From positions 3,424,434 to 3,488,433 of the forward strand of contig AP018697.1 in the NCBI GenBank assembly GCA_004001285.1: a stretch of 64,000 nt of DNA, written 5' to 3'. The notes under the pieces are model-generated. The model was not told the origin of the DNA. It saw only the letters and a list, made by a program, of their open reading frames with translations, and ran no database searches. Made by a program: the position numbers and the translations under genes. Shown here in pieces: positions 1 through 9,441 of the stretch. Source of the stretch: Arthrobacter sp. MN05-02. Its GTDB lineage: Bacteria > Actinomycetota > Actinomycetes > Actinomycetales > Micrococcaceae. Position 1 is the first letter of the stretch. Each line of letters opens with the position of its first letter.

Positions 1-475
1 AGACCTCTGCCTGCGCGGCATTCACGAGGTCATCCACCTCGCCGTCGTTGGAGTACCCGAGCTGGACGATCTTCGTGCCGGCGTCGACGAGGCGCCGCAG
101 GACGGCCCGCTCCCGGACGATCTCCGCATAAAATCCGGCGTTGGCCGCCGTCGGCACGGACTGGATCAGCGTGTGGAGATAGGCCGGGCCACCGATGCGC
201 GAGATCTCCCCGCGCTTCGTGAGCTCGTCGGACACCGTCACGGCGTCCGCGGGCTCTCCGCGCCCGTAGAGGTCGATGATCGCCTCGTAGATGCTCTCAT
301 GAGCGGGACGGTAGAAGTCGAGCCCCCGGAGCACCTCCACGCAGTCCGCGATCGCATCCTTGGAGAGCATCATCCCGCCCAGGACGGACTGCTCGGCGAC
401 GAGATCCTGGGAAGGGGTACGCGAGAAGTCCGGCGTACGAGTGTCCGATGAGGTATCTGCATGTGCCAGGGACAC
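1..475 (-). CDS. dnaB: Replicative DNA helicase DnaB, N-terminal part (cut by window edge)
   Basis: Replicative helicase that unwinds the fork and recruits primase. Only the first ~158 residues lie in the window; the rest runs off base 1. After a variable ~24-residue lead the DnaB N-terminal domain is clear, with the motif AEQSVLGGMMLSKDAIAD and further on RPAHESIYEAIIDLYGRG. The start is taken as GTG at 473-475, preceded by an AGGAGAAAGG ribosome-binding site about 10 bases upstream. Coding is minus strand, the same direction as the rpsF-ssb-rpsR-rplI operon, as in other Actinobacteria, but a strong hairpin in the gap suggests its own promoter. The C-terminal RecA-like domain cannot be checked, so intein insertion cannot be excluded. 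Confidence 0.93.
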   Translation of the reverse strand, partial: MSLAHADTSSDTRTPDFSRTPSQDLVAEQSVLGGMMLSKDAIADCVEVLRGLDFYRPAHESIYEAIIDLYGRGEPADAVTVSDELTKRGEISRIGGPAYLHTLIQSVPTAANAGFYAEIVRERAVLRRLVDAGTKIVQLGYSNDGEVDDLVNAAQAEV

Positions 476-642
476 TGAAGGGCCTTTCTCCTGCTGTCAG
501 AGCGGTGGTCGTCGCAACGGCCACCGGATGCCCGGGGTGGGTCTGACAGGTCAGTCCTATCACCCGTGACCCTCACTATTGGGAACCACCCGCTACGGTA
601 GCCCCCTCTCGGGAGTGGGCAAAGCGCCATCCCAACAGGCCC

Positions 643-716
643 TGTGGGTAAGTGGAAATAAGCTGTGGATTACCCGGCGTATCTTGTGCACAGGATGGGG
701 AGAACTCTGTGGACAA
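643..716. other. Cluster of DnaA-box-like 9-mers
   Basis: Four 9-mers lie in 74 bases: TGTGGGTAA (643-651), TGTGGATTA (664-672), TTGTGCACA (684-692) and TGTGGACAA (708-716). The last is a perfect actinobacterial DnaA box on the minus strand (TTGTCCACA); the others have one mismatch to TTATCCACA or TTGTCCACA. Spacing is 20-24 bases, about two helical turns. Weaker matches follow at 760-768, 772-780 and 802-810. Seen in sequence; DnaA binding is inferred. Confidence 0.5.
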
Positions 717-1143
717 CGAGAATTCTTGTGAGCCATTCGGGCTCTGACCTGCGCAAACGTTATCCCCGGCCTGTGGAGTGAAAGTCATGTCCGGGCGTAC
801 TCCATCCACAGGTGCACTGTTGACAAGGTGCTCGAAAACACTTTCGCACGTCCCCGCACAGGAGATATCCCCGTTCGGTCACAGGCACTGCGACCGAAAT
901 CCGCACCAGCGCGGGCACGACCGCCCGTACATACCGGAAGCCGTACCTAGAAGTCTGCTGCCGATTCCCGAGGGAGCAGCCGCAGTGCCCTCCACGAACC
1001 ATTCATACCGCTGCCGCCATGTGTCCGGAGCCGGCCCGGGCAGGCCTTCCGAGCGCAGCGGGATCCGGCCAGAAGTGCTCGGGACGGCTCCGCCCGAGAG
1101 GCTGTTGCAGAGATGGCCGGGCGAGGAGTTACGCCTCCAACGA

Positions 1144-1175
1144 CAGGAAGCCCCCGCTTCCGCGGGGGCTTCCTG
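1144..1175 (-). terminator. Terminator hairpin after rplI
   Basis: Perfect 14-bp inverted repeat (1144-1157 and 1162-1175) around the tetraloop TTCC, ~85 bases past the rplI stop. There is no T-run, which is usual for high-GC actinobacterial terminators. It probably ends the rpsF-ssb-rpsR-rplI transcript before dnaB. Confidence 0.8.
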
Positions 1176-1260
1176 GTGGATCCGATTCGACGCTGGTGCT
1201 GCGCTGCTAGCGCTTCGCAGCTACCCCGAACCCGCTTCGCGGATCCGGGGCCCCTCGCTG

Positions 1261-1710
1261 CTAGCTTGCGACGACGTCCAGGTCGATCACAGCTGCCACG
1301 TCCTCGTGAAGACGGACGTTGGCCTGGTACGAACCGACCGACTTGATGTGAGCCGGGAGTTCGACCTTGCGCTTGTCGATCTTGCCGAGACCGGCGGCCT
1401 CGACGGCCTTGGCGACGTCGTCGGCCTTGATCGTGCCGAACAGGCGGCCGGAGCCGCCAGCCTTCACGGTCAGCGTGACGGGCTTGGCCGACAGTGCGGC
1501 GGCCTGGCGCTGGGCGTCCTCGAGCGATGCGTGCTCGCGGGCGGAGCGGGCAGCCTTGATCGACTCGACCTGCTTCTCGCCACCCTTGCTCCACATCAGG
1601 GCGAAACCGCGGGGCAGAAGGTAGTTACGTGCGTAACCGTTCTTCACCTCGACGACGTCGCCTGCAGCACCGAGACCGGTGACTTCCTGGGTCAGAATGA
1701 GCTTCGACAT
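1261..1710 (-). CDS. rplI: 50S ribosomal protein L9
   Basis: Large-subunit protein binding 23S rRNA near the L1 stalk. The 149-residue length is normal. It begins [20 protein letters not shown] and continues with the family signature [14 protein letters not shown]; the C-terminal half has the expected V-GG-GRLFGTI domain. It is the last gene of the rpsF-ssb-rpsR-rplI operon, 17 bases after rpsR, and is followed by the hairpin at 1144-1175. Confidence 0.98.
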   Translation of the reverse strand: MSKLILTQEVTGLGAAGDVVEVKNGYARNYLLPRGFALMWSKGGEKQVESIKAARSAREHASLEDAQRQAAALSAKPVTLTVKAGGSGRLFGTIKADDVAKAVEAAGLGKIDKRKVELPAHIKSVGSYQANVRLHEDVAAVIDLDVVAS

Positions 1711-1727
1711 AGTGTGTGTCCCTTTCC

Positions 1728-1967
1728 CTAGCCGCGGCCGGCGCCGGAGTACGGCAGGAGAGCGACCTCGCGGGCGTTCTTGATTGCCTGGGCGATCTTG
1801 CGCTGCTCCTGCACGGTCACACCGGTGACGCGACGGGCACGGATCTTTCCGCGATCGGAAATGAACTTACGCAGCAGGGCTACGTCCTTGTAGTCAATGA
1901 CGGTGACGTCAGCGGCCTTCAAGGGATTGGACTTTGGTTTGGGCTTACGGAGTTCAGCCTTAGCCAT
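1728..1967 (-). CDS. rpsR: 30S ribosomal protein S18
   Basis: Small-subunit protein that pairs with S6 on the 16S platform. At 79 residues it has the usual size, and carries [22 protein letters not shown] and the [23 protein letters not shown] core. It lacks the CxxC zinc-binding cysteines found in some actinobacterial S18 proteins, so it is the zinc-free (C-minus) form or the only copy. Third gene of the S6 operon, ~107 bases after ssb. Confidence 0.98.
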   Translation of the reverse strand: MAKAELRKPKPKSNPLKAADVTVIDYKDVALLRKFISDRGKIRARRVTGVTVQEQRKIAQAIKNAREVALLPYSGAGRG

Positions 1968-2074
1968 CGTGGTGCTCCTTTTTCTGTTGGAGCCCGCAGA
2001 ACGATTCTGCGGGATGGGAACTGCCAGTCACAGGAGTGACTGCGGCAGGGGTCCCGGGACCGGGACCCTGCTGC

Positions 2075-2641
2075 CTAGAAGGGAGGCTCGGAGTCGGGGC
2101 CGTTGCCCCAGCCCTGCGAATTCCCGCCCGAGGGTGCACCCCAGGGGTCTTCCGCAGGCTGCTGGGCCTGCTGGCCCCAACCCCAGCCCGAACCGGAGTT
2201 CGAGCCACCGGAGTTGCCGCCGAAACCGCCACCGGAATTACCGCCGAAGCCGCCGCCGGAGTTGCCGCCGCCGGAGCGCTGGCTACGGGTGACCTTCGCG
2301 GACGCATAGCGCAGGGACGGACCGATCTCGTCCACCTCGAGTTCCATGACGGTGCGCTTTTCGCCTTCTTTGGTGTCGTACGAACGTGACTTGAGCCGAC
2401 CCTGGGCAACCACGCGGGTTCCCTTGGTCAGGGTCTCGGCGACGTTCTCCGCAGCTTCACGCCATACCGATGCGCGGAGGAACAGCGTTTCGCCGTCCTT
2501 CCAGTCATTGGTCTGGCGATCGAACGTGCGAGGAGTGGACGCGATGGTGAAATTGGCGACCGCCGATCCCGACGGTGTGAACCGGAGCTCGGGATCATTG
2601 GTGAGGTTGCCGATCACCGTGATGACTGTTTCGCCTGCCAT
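2075..2641 (-). CDS. ssb: Single-stranded DNA-binding protein
   Basis: Binds and protects single-stranded DNA and recruits replication and repair partners through its C-terminal tip. Residues 1 to ~110 form the OB fold (starting [20 protein letters not shown]). From ~118 a glycine/asparagine-rich linker has three near-identical [14 protein letters not shown] type repeats, then a Q/W-rich stretch, and the protein ends in the acidic-hydrophobic tip DSEPPF. The 188-residue size is typical of the replicative SSB. It sits between rpsF and rpsR, the conserved position for the essential copy. Confidence 0.97.
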   Translation of the reverse strand: MAGETVITVIGNLTNDPELRFTPSGSAVANFTIASTPRTFDRQTNDWKDGETLFLRASVWREAAENVAETLTKGTRVVAQGRLKSRSYDTKEGEKRTVMELEVDEIGPSLRYASAKVTRSQRSGGGNSGGGFGGNSGGGFGGNSGGSNSGSGWGWGQQAQQPAEDPWGAPSGGNSQGWGNGPDSEPPF

Positions 2642-2701
2642 GGTGCCTCCTTGAGTTCCTACCCGCCGGAGCGGGATGGATGGGTGAGGGATCTGCCGGA
2701 A

Positions 2702-3007
2702 TTACTCGGCGGAAACCTTCTGCTCCTCGGGGCGGATGATCTTGGTGCGCATGATCGTCTCGTTGAGGCTCAGCTGGCGGTCGAGCTCGGAAGCCACGGC
2801 CGGGGTAGCGGTGAAGTTGACGACGGCGTAGATGCCCTCGGTCTTCTTCTGGATCTCGTACGCGAGGCGCCGGCGTCCCCAGATATCCACCTTGTCCACG
2901 GTGCCGCCGCCGTTGCGGACGACATTCAGGAACTTCTCGAGTGTTGGGTCGATGGAGCGTTCCTCGACGTCGGGGTCGATGATTACCATCAATTCATATG
3001 CACGCAT
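2702..3007 (-). CDS. rpsF: 30S ribosomal protein S6
   Basis: Small-subunit protein partnering S18. The reading frame is open further upstream, but homologues begin [17 protein letters not shown], and an excellent GAGGAGGTG ribosome-binding site lies 7-8 bases before the ATG at 3005-3007, so the 101-residue form is chosen over the 142-residue one. First gene of the S6-SSB-S18-L9 operon; its promoter is expected within 3008-3166. Confidence 0.97.
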   Translation of the reverse strand: MRAYELMVIIDPDVEERSIDPTLEKFLNVVRNGGGTVDKVDIWGRRRLAYEIQKKTEGIYAVVNFTATPAVASELDRQLSLNETIMRTKIIRPEEQKVSAE

Positions 3008-3166
3008 GTGTGAACCCACCTCCTCTGGGCTGAACGGTCGCGGTCTTTCCGCAACAGGAGGTTCTTTAGCGTTGATCCGGCCGCCGTCAGCGGTACTTAC
3101 CGCGGACCGGCTGTGGCACGGACGTATCAATGTTACCGGACGATTCTCCGCGGACGAACACGAGCC

Positions 3167-4444
3167 TTACAGGGCGCCGCGGAAGAAGGCCGTGGTGGCC
3201 TTCGCGAGGTGGCCGGGATCCTCGACGCCGCACAGTTCGCGCGCCGAGTGCATGGACAGCAGCGGCGTCCCGACGTCGACCGTACGGATACCGAGGCGTG
3301 TCGCCGTGAGGGGACCGATGGTGGAACCGCACGGCATGACGTTGTTGGAGACGAACTCCTGGTACGGCACACCGTTCGCCCGGCACAGTGCGGCCCAGTA
3401 GGCGGCACCCGGCGCATCCGTGGTGTACCGCTGGTTGGCGTTGATCTTGAGCAGCGGGCCCCGGTTGAGCACGGGCAGGTTCGCAGGATCGTGCCGCTCC
3501 GCGTAGTTGGGGTGCACGGCATGGCCGGCGTCGGCCGACACGCAGAACGATGACGCGAGGGCCCGCAGGCGTTCCTCGGCTCCGGCGCCCAGGCCGAGCG
3601 AGATGCGCAGGAGGACGTCCTCGAGGAAGGGACCGCTGGCACCCGAGCGGGACCCGCTGCCGACCTCCTCGTGATCGAAGGCCGCCAGGACCGCGATGGG
3701 CCCGTCCGCAGGCCCGCCCCTGGCATCGAGGAGCGCGGTGAGGCCTGCGTGCACGGACGAGAGGTTGTCGAGTCGTCCGGATGCGAGAAATTCTCCCTGC
3801 GCGCCGAAGACGCGGGGCTCCTGCGTGTCGGCGACGACGACGTCGAAGCCGCCGATGTCGTGCGGATCGATGTCCGCCTGGGCGGCGAGCATGCCGAGCA
3901 GGTCGGCCTCCGCCGGGTCGCCGAGGCCCCACACCGGGTTCATGTGCCGCTGTTTGTCGAGCGCCAGGCCGTCGTTGACGGCTCGGTCCAGATGGATCGC
4001 GAGTTGTGGGAACCGCAGCAGCGGCCCGGTGGCCACCAGGTGCTCGCTGCCGTCGTGCAGCGTCAGACGGCCCGCGAGCGCCAGTTCGCGGTCGAGCCAC
4101 GAGTTCAGCAGCGGGCCCCCGTAGACCTCCACCCCGGCCTGCAGCCAGCCGTACCTACCCGTGGTGGGTTTCGGCTTGAGTTTGAACGACGGCGAATCCG
4201 TGTGGGCACCGAGGATGGAGAAGCCCGTCGTCGGGCCGGCAGCGCCGGGCACGTTCCAGGCGATCAGGGCACCGTCGCGGATCACGAAGTAACTGCCGGC
4301 ACCGCCCTCCCAGGCGTCCTGCTCCACCAACTGCCGGAACCCGGCCGCAACGAGCCGCCGCGCGGCTTCCGCCACCGCATGGAAGCTCGACGGGGACGCT
4401 GCGACATAGGCGCTGAGATCGTGGATGTGCGCTGGGGTGCTCAT
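3167..4444 (-). CDS. M18 family aspartyl aminopeptidase
   Basis: Cytosolic dizinc aminopeptidase of the DAP/ApeB type that removes N-terminal acidic residues from peptides. The 425 residues include the metal-binding stretches GAHTDSPSFKLKP, RLDNLSSVHAGL and FDHEEVGSGSRSGA and the C-terminal PLLSMHSARELCG motif, all of the family. The start at 4444 (MSTPAHIHDL) is chosen because homologues start there; an in-frame ATG 48 bases upstream also exists. It stands alone, minus strand, between the ribosomal operon and the two-component system. Confidence 0.93.
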   Translation of the reverse strand: MSTPAHIHDLSAYVAASPSSFHAVAEAARRLVAAGFRQLVEQDAWEGGAGSYFVIRDGALIAWNVPGAAGPTTGFSILGAHTDSPSFKLKPKPTTGRYGWLQAGVEVYGGPLLNSWLDRELALAGRLTLHDGSEHLVATGPLLRFPQLAIHLDRAVNDGLALDKQRHMNPVWGLGDPAEADLLGMLAAQADIDPHDIGGFDVVVADTQEPRVFGAQGEFLASGRLDNLSSVHAGLTALLDARGGPADGPIAVLAAFDHEEVGSGSRSGASGPFLEDVLLRISLGLGAGAEERLRALASSFCVSADAGHAVHPNYAERHDPANLPVLNRGPLLKINANQRYTTDAPGAAYWAALCRANGVPYQEFVSNNVMPCGSTIGPLTATRLGIRTVDVGTPLLSMHSARELCGVEDPGHLAKATTAFFRGAL

Positions 4445-4537
4445 TCCCCGATTCAACCAGATGTCCGTGCCCGGTACGGGGTACGCGTTCACCCGCTGGG
4501 GCCCGGGGCACTCACCTGTCCCGCGTGATCACCCTGA

Positions 4538-5248
4538 TCAATGCGATCCCGCCGGCCCCGGCACCACGATCCCGTTCTCGTACGCGTACACCACGGCCTG
4601 GACGCGGTCCCGCAGGTCCAGCTTGGTGAGGATCCGCCGGACATGCGTCTTGATGGTGGCCTCGGACAGGAAGAACCGGGCCGCGAGCTCGGCGTTGGAC
4701 AGTCCCCCGGCAATCGCCTCGAGCACCTCGCGCTCCCGTGGCGTCAGCTCGGTCAACCGCCGGTCCGGCACCCTGGTGGCCGTCTGCGCCGGCGGCAGCG
4801 ACCGGACGTAGGTCTCCAGCAGCCGTTGCGTGACGCGGGGGGCGACGACGGCGTCACCGCTGGCGACCACCCGCACGGCGTGCACCAGGTCCTCGGGCGC
4901 CACGTCCTTCAGCAGGAACGCCGAGGCTCCGGCCTGCAGGCCCGCGAATGCGTACTCGTCCAGGTCGAACGTGGTCAGGATGATGATGCGTGAACGGGAC
5001 CCTGACGCCGTGATCTGCCGGGTGGCCTCGATGCCGTCACCCTGCGGCATCCGCACATCCATCAGCACGACGTCCGGCATCAGCTCCGCGGCGAGACCGA
5101 CCGCCTCCGCGCCCGTGGACGCCTCCCCCGCGATCTCGAGGTCCGGCTCGCCCTCGAGGATCAGCCGGAAACCCATCCTCAGCAGTGGCTGGTCGTCAGC
5201 GAGCAGAACCCTGATGGGCGTGCCCGGCGTGCTGTGCTGCGTAGTCAT
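4538..5248 (-). CDS. NarL/LuxR-family response regulator
   Basis: DNA-binding partner of the kinase at 5196-6518. The receiver domain (residues ~12-130) has the acidic pair DD at 18-19, phospho-acceptor Asp64 in VVLMDVRMP and the conserved Lys of LLKDVAPEDL. A C-terminal LuxR-type helix-turn-helix (LTPREREVLEAIAGGLSNAE...) follows. The start MTTQHS (5248) overlaps the 3' end of the kinase gene by 53 bases, which indicates translational coupling. It probably controls the adjacent ABC exporter at 6578-8415. Confidence 0.93.
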   Translation of the reverse strand: MTTQHSTPGTPIRVLLADDQPLLRMGFRLILEGEPDLEIAGEASTGAEAVGLAAELMPDVVLMDVRMPQGDGIEATRQITASGSRSRIIILTTFDLDEYAFAGLQAGASAFLLKDVAPEDLVHAVRVVASGDAVVAPRVTQRLLETYVRSLPPAQTATRVPDRRLTELTPREREVLEAIAGGLSNAELAARFFLSEATIKTHVRRILTKLDLRDRVQAVVYAYENGIVVPGPAGSH

Positions 5249-6518
5249 CTTTCTTTTTCCCCCGGTGGTTCCCGGCCCCGCCATCGGCGTGGGGGACTGT
5301 CAGTCGTGCTTCGACGAGCCAGCCACCCGACGGGCGGCTGCCGCATTCGATCGAGCCGGCATAGATCGCAGCGCGCTCCCGCATGCCCGCGATGCCCTGC
5401 CCGGACCCGAGGGAGACGACCGGCCCCATGGCGCCACGCCCGTCGTCTGCTACGCGCAGATGGACCGCATCACCCGTCCTCGCGATCGAGACGTCCACCA
5501 GCGTAACGCCCTTGCCGTAGCGCAGGACGTTGGTCAACGACTCCTGCAGGATCCGGTACACCGTCAGCTGGAATGCGGGATCGTCGGGCAGCCGAGGACC
5601 GCTGGTCGTCACCCGGAGGGGCAGCCCCGCCGCGCGGAACCCGTCGAGCAGTTGCGCCAGGGAGCTCGACGCGGGAAGCGGCTCGAGCGATCCGCTCGCG
5701 GCCTCGGCGCGGAGCACTCCGAGGACGCGCCGCATGTCGGCGATGGCGGTCCGGCCGGTGCCCGAGAGTTCCCGGAGCACGGAGACGGCGCGGTCCGGGT
5801 CGCGCTTCATGACGACGGCGGCGCCGTCGGACAGCGCCACCATCACGGTGAGGAAGTGGGCGACGACGTCGTGCATCTCCCGCGCGATCCTGTTCCGTTC
5901 CCCTGCGGAGGCCAGTTCGGCGTTGCGGGCGGCCCACTCGCGCAGTTCGCTCTCGTGCTCGCGGTCGCGCCGAACCGTGACGCCCACCCCGACGGCGATC
6001 GCCAGGAACATCACCACGAATCCGCTGAGCAGCCAGATGATGCCGGGAGCCTCGGCGAAAATCGACGCGGGGATGAGGAACAGGGCACCGACCGAGAAGA
6101 CCGTCGCGCAACACGCCGCCACCAGCGCCTTCCGGAGCGGATACGTCGCCGCGACGGTGTACAGCGCGAACATCGTGGCGATCCCGCTGCTGCCCTGGCC
6201 TTCGGTGAGCATGCTGACGGGGACATCGAGTACCGAGACGAACGCGAGGACGAGGATCGGACGGTCGCGGCGGAACGCCAGCGCGCCCGCGGCGAGGACC
6301 ACGCCGGGGAGGGCGAACCAGTTGCCCTCGCTGAAGATCAGCAACAGTGCCGTGGGGAACGCGAGGAAGAGGAACACCACGATGACGACGGCGTCCATGG
6401 CCCGCGGGTGCCTGCGGAAGAACCGTCGGAGGGGGCCGAGCCGACGGGCGTTGAGCTCGGTGAAGGAGACCGCGGCCGTTCGTTCCGCGGTCTCCTTCAC
6501 CAAGGGTCTGTCACTCAT
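5196..6518 (-). CDS. Sensor histidine kinase (DesK/NarX-like, HisKA_3)
   Basis: Membrane sensor kinase of 440 residues. An N-terminal region with about five to six hydrophobic segments (residues ~40-180) contains almost no periplasmic loop. Then comes the HisKA_3 dimerisation domain with phospho-acceptor His216 in the motif REMHDVVAH, and a HATPase domain with the N-box ILQESLTNVLRYG and the G-box VADDGRG and GQGIAGMRER. This intramembrane-sensing layout is common in cell-envelope stress systems beside ABC exporters, which is the context here. Confidence 0.93.
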   Translation of the reverse strand: MSDRPLVKETAERTAAVSFTELNARRLGPLRRFFRRHPRAMDAVVIVVFLFLAFPTALLLIFSEGNWFALPGVVLAAGALAFRRDRPILVLAFVSVLDVPVSMLTEGQGSSGIATMFALYTVAATYPLRKALVAACCATVFSVGALFLIPASIFAEAPGIIWLLSGFVVMFLAIAVGVGVTVRRDREHESELREWAARNAELASAGERNRIAREMHDVVAHFLTVMVALSDGAAVVMKRDPDRAVSVLRELSGTGRTAIADMRRVLGVLRAEAASGSLEPLPASSSLAQLLDGFRAAGLPLRVTTSGPRLPDDPAFQLTVYRILQESLTNVLRYGKGVTLVDVSIARTGDAVHLRVADDGRGAMGPVVSLGSGQGIAGMRERAAIYAGSIECGSRPSGGWLVEARLTVPHADGGAGNHRGKKKDDYAAQHAGHAHQGSAR

Positions 6519-6577
6519 GACGCCGGCTCATGAGGGGTCACGGTTGGGTCGTGATCGGGCTCGCCGGGCAGGCCCTG

Positions 6578-7465
6578 CTAGACATCGCGCTTCTTGGCGA
6601 CGACCAGGGCGACGACGAGGAGCACGAGGGCCCAGGCCCCCAGGACGAGCCCGCCCTCCCACTGCGTCAGCGCACCGTCCTGCGTGGTGATCGCGACCAA
6701 CTGGTTCCCCGCGTCCGCGGGCAGGAAACGTGCTGCATCGGGGATCCAGTCGGCGAGGCCGGAGATGAGCTGGACGATGATCGGCAGGACGAAGAAGATG
6801 CCCACAGCGGTTACCACCCCACCCGCCGTGTTGCGGAGCAGGATGCCGATCGACATGGAGATGATCGCCACGAGCGCCAGGAAGGTGCCCGTGTTGATGA
6901 TGCTCGCCAGGACACCGTCGTCGCCGATGGCGAAGTCCAGACCCTCGCTCCGGAGAATGGGCTGGGCGATGAGGTAGGACAGCAGGGCGCTGCCGCATCC
7001 GATGACGAAAGCGACCACGGCGATGATGACCGTCTTGGCCAGCAGGGCCGGGATCCGCTTGGGAACGGCCACCATGGTGGACCGGATCATGCCCGTGGTC
7101 CACTCCGAGGCGATCAGGACCACCGCGAGTGATGCGATCAGCAACTGCCCGAACACCACGCCTGATGCGGGCACGGTGAGCGCCTCGAAGGCTGCGCTCC
7201 CCGGGCCTTCGGTCGGCGCCTGGAACTCTGCCGGGACGCTCGCATCGTTCACGGACTGCGCCATGATCGTCAGTGACCAGGCGAACAGTGCCGCGAGGCC
7301 CACCATCACGACCACCGTGCTCGCGATCAGGATGACGGTCGAGGGGACGGTGGTCACCTTGATCCACTCGGACTTCAGGACCCGGCCGAAGTTGACGCCC
7401 GGTCCGGGGTCGCGCTGCGGCCGGGGCCGCTGCTGGGCGGGGGCCGTCGGGGTTGACGTTGCCAT
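6578..7465 (-). CDS. ABC-2 type transporter permease
   Basis: Six-helix integral membrane subunit of an exporter, 295 residues, with a proline/glutamine-rich cytosolic N-terminus (residues ~6-24). The segment VLKSEWIKVTTVPSTVILIAS is typical of ABC-2 permeases linked to bacitracin or antimicrobial-peptide resistance. The start ATG at 7463-7465 lies two bases after the stop of the ATPase gene. It ends 60 bases before the histidine kinase start, so the exporter and two-component genes may be co-transcribed. Substrate unknown. Confidence 0.88.
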   Translation of the reverse strand: MATSTPTAPAQQRPRPQRDPGPGVNFGRVLKSEWIKVTTVPSTVILIASTVVVMVGLAALFAWSLTIMAQSVNDASVPAEFQAPTEGPGSAAFEALTVPASGVVFGQLLIASLAVVLIASEWTTGMIRSTMVAVPKRIPALLAKTVIIAVVAFVIGCGSALLSYLIAQPILRSEGLDFAIGDDGVLASIINTGTFLALVAIISMSIGILLRNTAGGVVTAVGIFFVLPIIVQLISGLADWIPDAARFLPADAGNQLVAITTQDGALTQWEGGLVLGAWALVLLVVALVVAKKRDV

Positions 7466-7467
7466 GG

Positions 7468-8415
7468 TCAGCGTCCTTCCACTGGTGCCGTGGCCTGGTC
7501 GGCGGTCGGCAGGTCGTGCGAGTGGTACTCGACTTCGGTCTGGGTGAGTTGCATGTAGGCGTCCTCGAGGGAGACCTGGAGGGGCGTCAACTCGTATACG
7601 AGGACGCGCTCGCGCAGTGCGACCTCGGCGATGCGGCGGGCGTCCACACCCGTGATCTCGATGAGTTCGGGCTCGAGGACCTGCGAGCTGACACCCTCGC
7701 CCGCGAGGCTGCCGAGGAGGTCCTGCGGCCGGTCGGCCCGCACGCGCACGCGGGCCCTGCCCTGTCCGTCGATGATCGACTGGATGGGGGCGTCGGCGAT
7801 GATGCGGCCGCGCCCGATGACGATGAGGTGATCTGCCGTGAGCGCCATCTCCGACATGAGGTGCGAGGACAGGAAGACGGTGCGGCCCTCGGAGGCGAGG
7901 CCCTTGGCGAGGTGGCGGACCCACTGCACGCCCTCGGGATCGAGGCCGTTGACGGGCTCGTCGAGGATCACGGTGTGGGGGTCGCCGAGGAGCGCTGCGG
8001 CGATGCCGAGGCGCTGGCCCATCCCGAGGGAGAACCCGCCGACCCGCTTCTTCGCCACGGGACCGAGTCCGGTCAGTTCGATGACCTCCTTGACCCGGCT
8101 GTCAGGGATGCCGTGCGTGGCTGCCATGGCTCGGAGGTGGTTGTACGCGGAGCGCTTCGTGTGGACGGCCTTGGCGTCCAGGAGGGCACCGACCTCACGG
8201 AGTGGGGCGCGGTGCTGGGCGTAGGGGCGGCCGTTGACCGTCACTCGTCCCGCTGTCGGGTTGTCGAGGCCGACGATCATCCGCATGGTGGTCGATTTCC
8301 CGGCGCCGTTGGGTCCGAGGAATCCCGTCACCTTGCCCGGCTGCACGGTGAAGGAGACAGCGTCGACGGCGTTCTTGGCGCCGTACCGCTTCGAAAGGGC
8401 CTGTGCCTCGATCAT
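7468..8415 (-). CDS. ABC transporter ATP-binding protein
   Basis: Nucleotide-binding subunit for the permease at 6578-7465. Of 315 residues the first ~220 form the ATPase: Walker A GPNGAGKST, signature FSLGMGQRLGIAAAL, Walker B TVILDEPVNGLDPEG and H-loop LSSHLMSE. The rest is the C-terminal extension seen in bacitracin-type (BcrA-like) ATPases. The start MIEAQALSKRYG (8415) was chosen over an upstream in-frame ATG because the domain begins there. Confidence 0.92.
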   Translation of the reverse strand: MIEAQALSKRYGAKNAVDAVSFTVQPGKVTGFLGPNGAGKSTTMRMIVGLDNPTAGRVTVNGRPYAQHRAPLREVGALLDAKAVHTKRSAYNHLRAMAATHGIPDSRVKEVIELTGLGPVAKKRVGGFSLGMGQRLGIAAALLGDPHTVILDEPVNGLDPEGVQWVRHLAKGLASEGRTVFLSSHLMSEMALTADHLIVIGRGRIIADAPIQSIIDGQGRARVRVRADRPQDLLGSLAGEGVSSQVLEPELIEITGVDARRIAEVALRERVLVYELTPLQVSLEDAYMQLTQTEVEYHSHDLPTADQATAPVEGR

Positions 8416-8562
8416 GGTGCGTCCTTCGGCTGTTGAGGAACATGGACTGGTCCGCAGCAGCGGTCCCGTCATCAACAGTAGGCCTGGGACCGGCGAGGGT
8501 CACCGGCCCCAGGGATGATCACCGGTCCGGGCGCCGTACCTCTTTCGGACGACGCCCGGGCT

Positions 8563-9441
8563 TCAGCGCGTGCTGATCGACGCGAACTTGCGGATGCACA
8601 GCGGTACGAAGACCACCAGCATCACGATGGTGCCGATCAGCACGGTCAGCACGGCGTTCTGCATGGGCCAGGCATCCGGTACGGGGACGGTCCCGGTGTT
8701 GCCGAACAGTTCACGCACCGCCTGCACGAGCGCGGACACGGGATTCCAGTTCGCGAAGGTCTCGAGCGCGCTGGGCAGGGTCTGCGACTGGACGAACGCG
8801 TTCGAGATGAACGTGAGCGGGAACAGGATCATGAACGAGGCGTTGTTGATCACTTCCGGGGATTTCACCGACATCCCGAGAAGCGCCATGACCCAGCTGA
8901 AGGCATAGGAGAACAGCAGGAGCAGGCCCACGCCGGCCAGCGCCTCGGACGGCGACGTGTTGACCCGCCACCCCACCAGGAAGCCCGTGCCCATCATGAT
9001 CACCACGGAGAGCGTGTTGAGCACGAGGTCGCTGTTGGTCCGCCCGATGAGGACGGCCGAGGTACTCATGGGCAGGGTCCGGAAACGGTCGATGATCCCG
9101 TCCTTGAGGTCCTGTGCCATGGCCGAGCCGGAGAAGGTGGAGCCGAAGATGACCGTCTGCGCGAAGATCCCCGCCATGAGGTACTGCGTGTAGTCGCTGC
9201 CCTCCACCTGGATGGAGCCGCCGTAGATCTGGCTGAACAGCAGCACGAACATGATGGGCTGCAGGACGGCGAAGATCAGCATGTCCGGCGAGCGCTTGAG
9301 TTTGGTCAGGTTGCGCTTGGTCACGGTCCACCCGTCGGAGAACCACATCGCCAGGTCGGAGGGCTGGTCCGGAACGGTACCTCCCGGGAAGCGCGAGCGC
9401 TGGTTCTCGGGCTGGCGGCCCTCGGGTGCTAGGACGCTCAT
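8563..9441 (-). CDS. ABC-2 permease, DrrB-like
   Basis: Membrane subunit of a daunorubicin-resistance-type exporter, 292 residues. Six hydrophobic segments follow a soluble ~40-residue N-terminus; the PIMFVLLFSQIYGG and LKDGIIDRFRTLPMS stretches are characteristic of the DrrB/NodJ group. The start ATG overlaps the stop of the ATPase gene by four bases (9438-9441), so the pair is translationally coupled. The substrate is unknown; lipids or drugs are usual for the family. Confidence 0.9.
   Translation of the reverse strand: MSVLAPEGRQPENQRSRFPGGTVPDQPSDLAMWFSDGWTVTKRNLTKLKRSPDMLIFAVLQPIMFVLLFSQIYGGSIQVEGSDYTQYLMAGIFAQTVIFGSTFSGSAMAQDLKDGIIDRFRTLPMSTSAVLIGRTNSDLVLNTLSVVIMMGTGFLVGWRVNTSPSEALAGVGLLLLFSYAFSWVMALLGMSVKSPEVINNASFMILFPLTFISNAFVQSQTLPSALETFANWNPVSALVQAVRELFGNTGTVPVPDAWPMQNAVLTVLIGTIVMLVVFVPLCIRKFASISTR

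Larger units (their letters stand above)
476..1260. other. 785-bp gene-free gap between rplI and dnaB
   Basis: No convincing coding sequence on either strand; the long plus-strand open frame here is a shadow running into rplI. It holds a perfect 14-bp hairpin near the rplI end and a run of DnaA-box-like 9-mers at about 643-716, with weaker ones to 810, described separately. Confidence 0.7.

Noticed and set aside
778..1731. 317-codon plus-strand frame over the rplI-dnaB gap
   Set aside because: Most of it is antisense to rplI, and the rest lies over the terminator with no conserved features.
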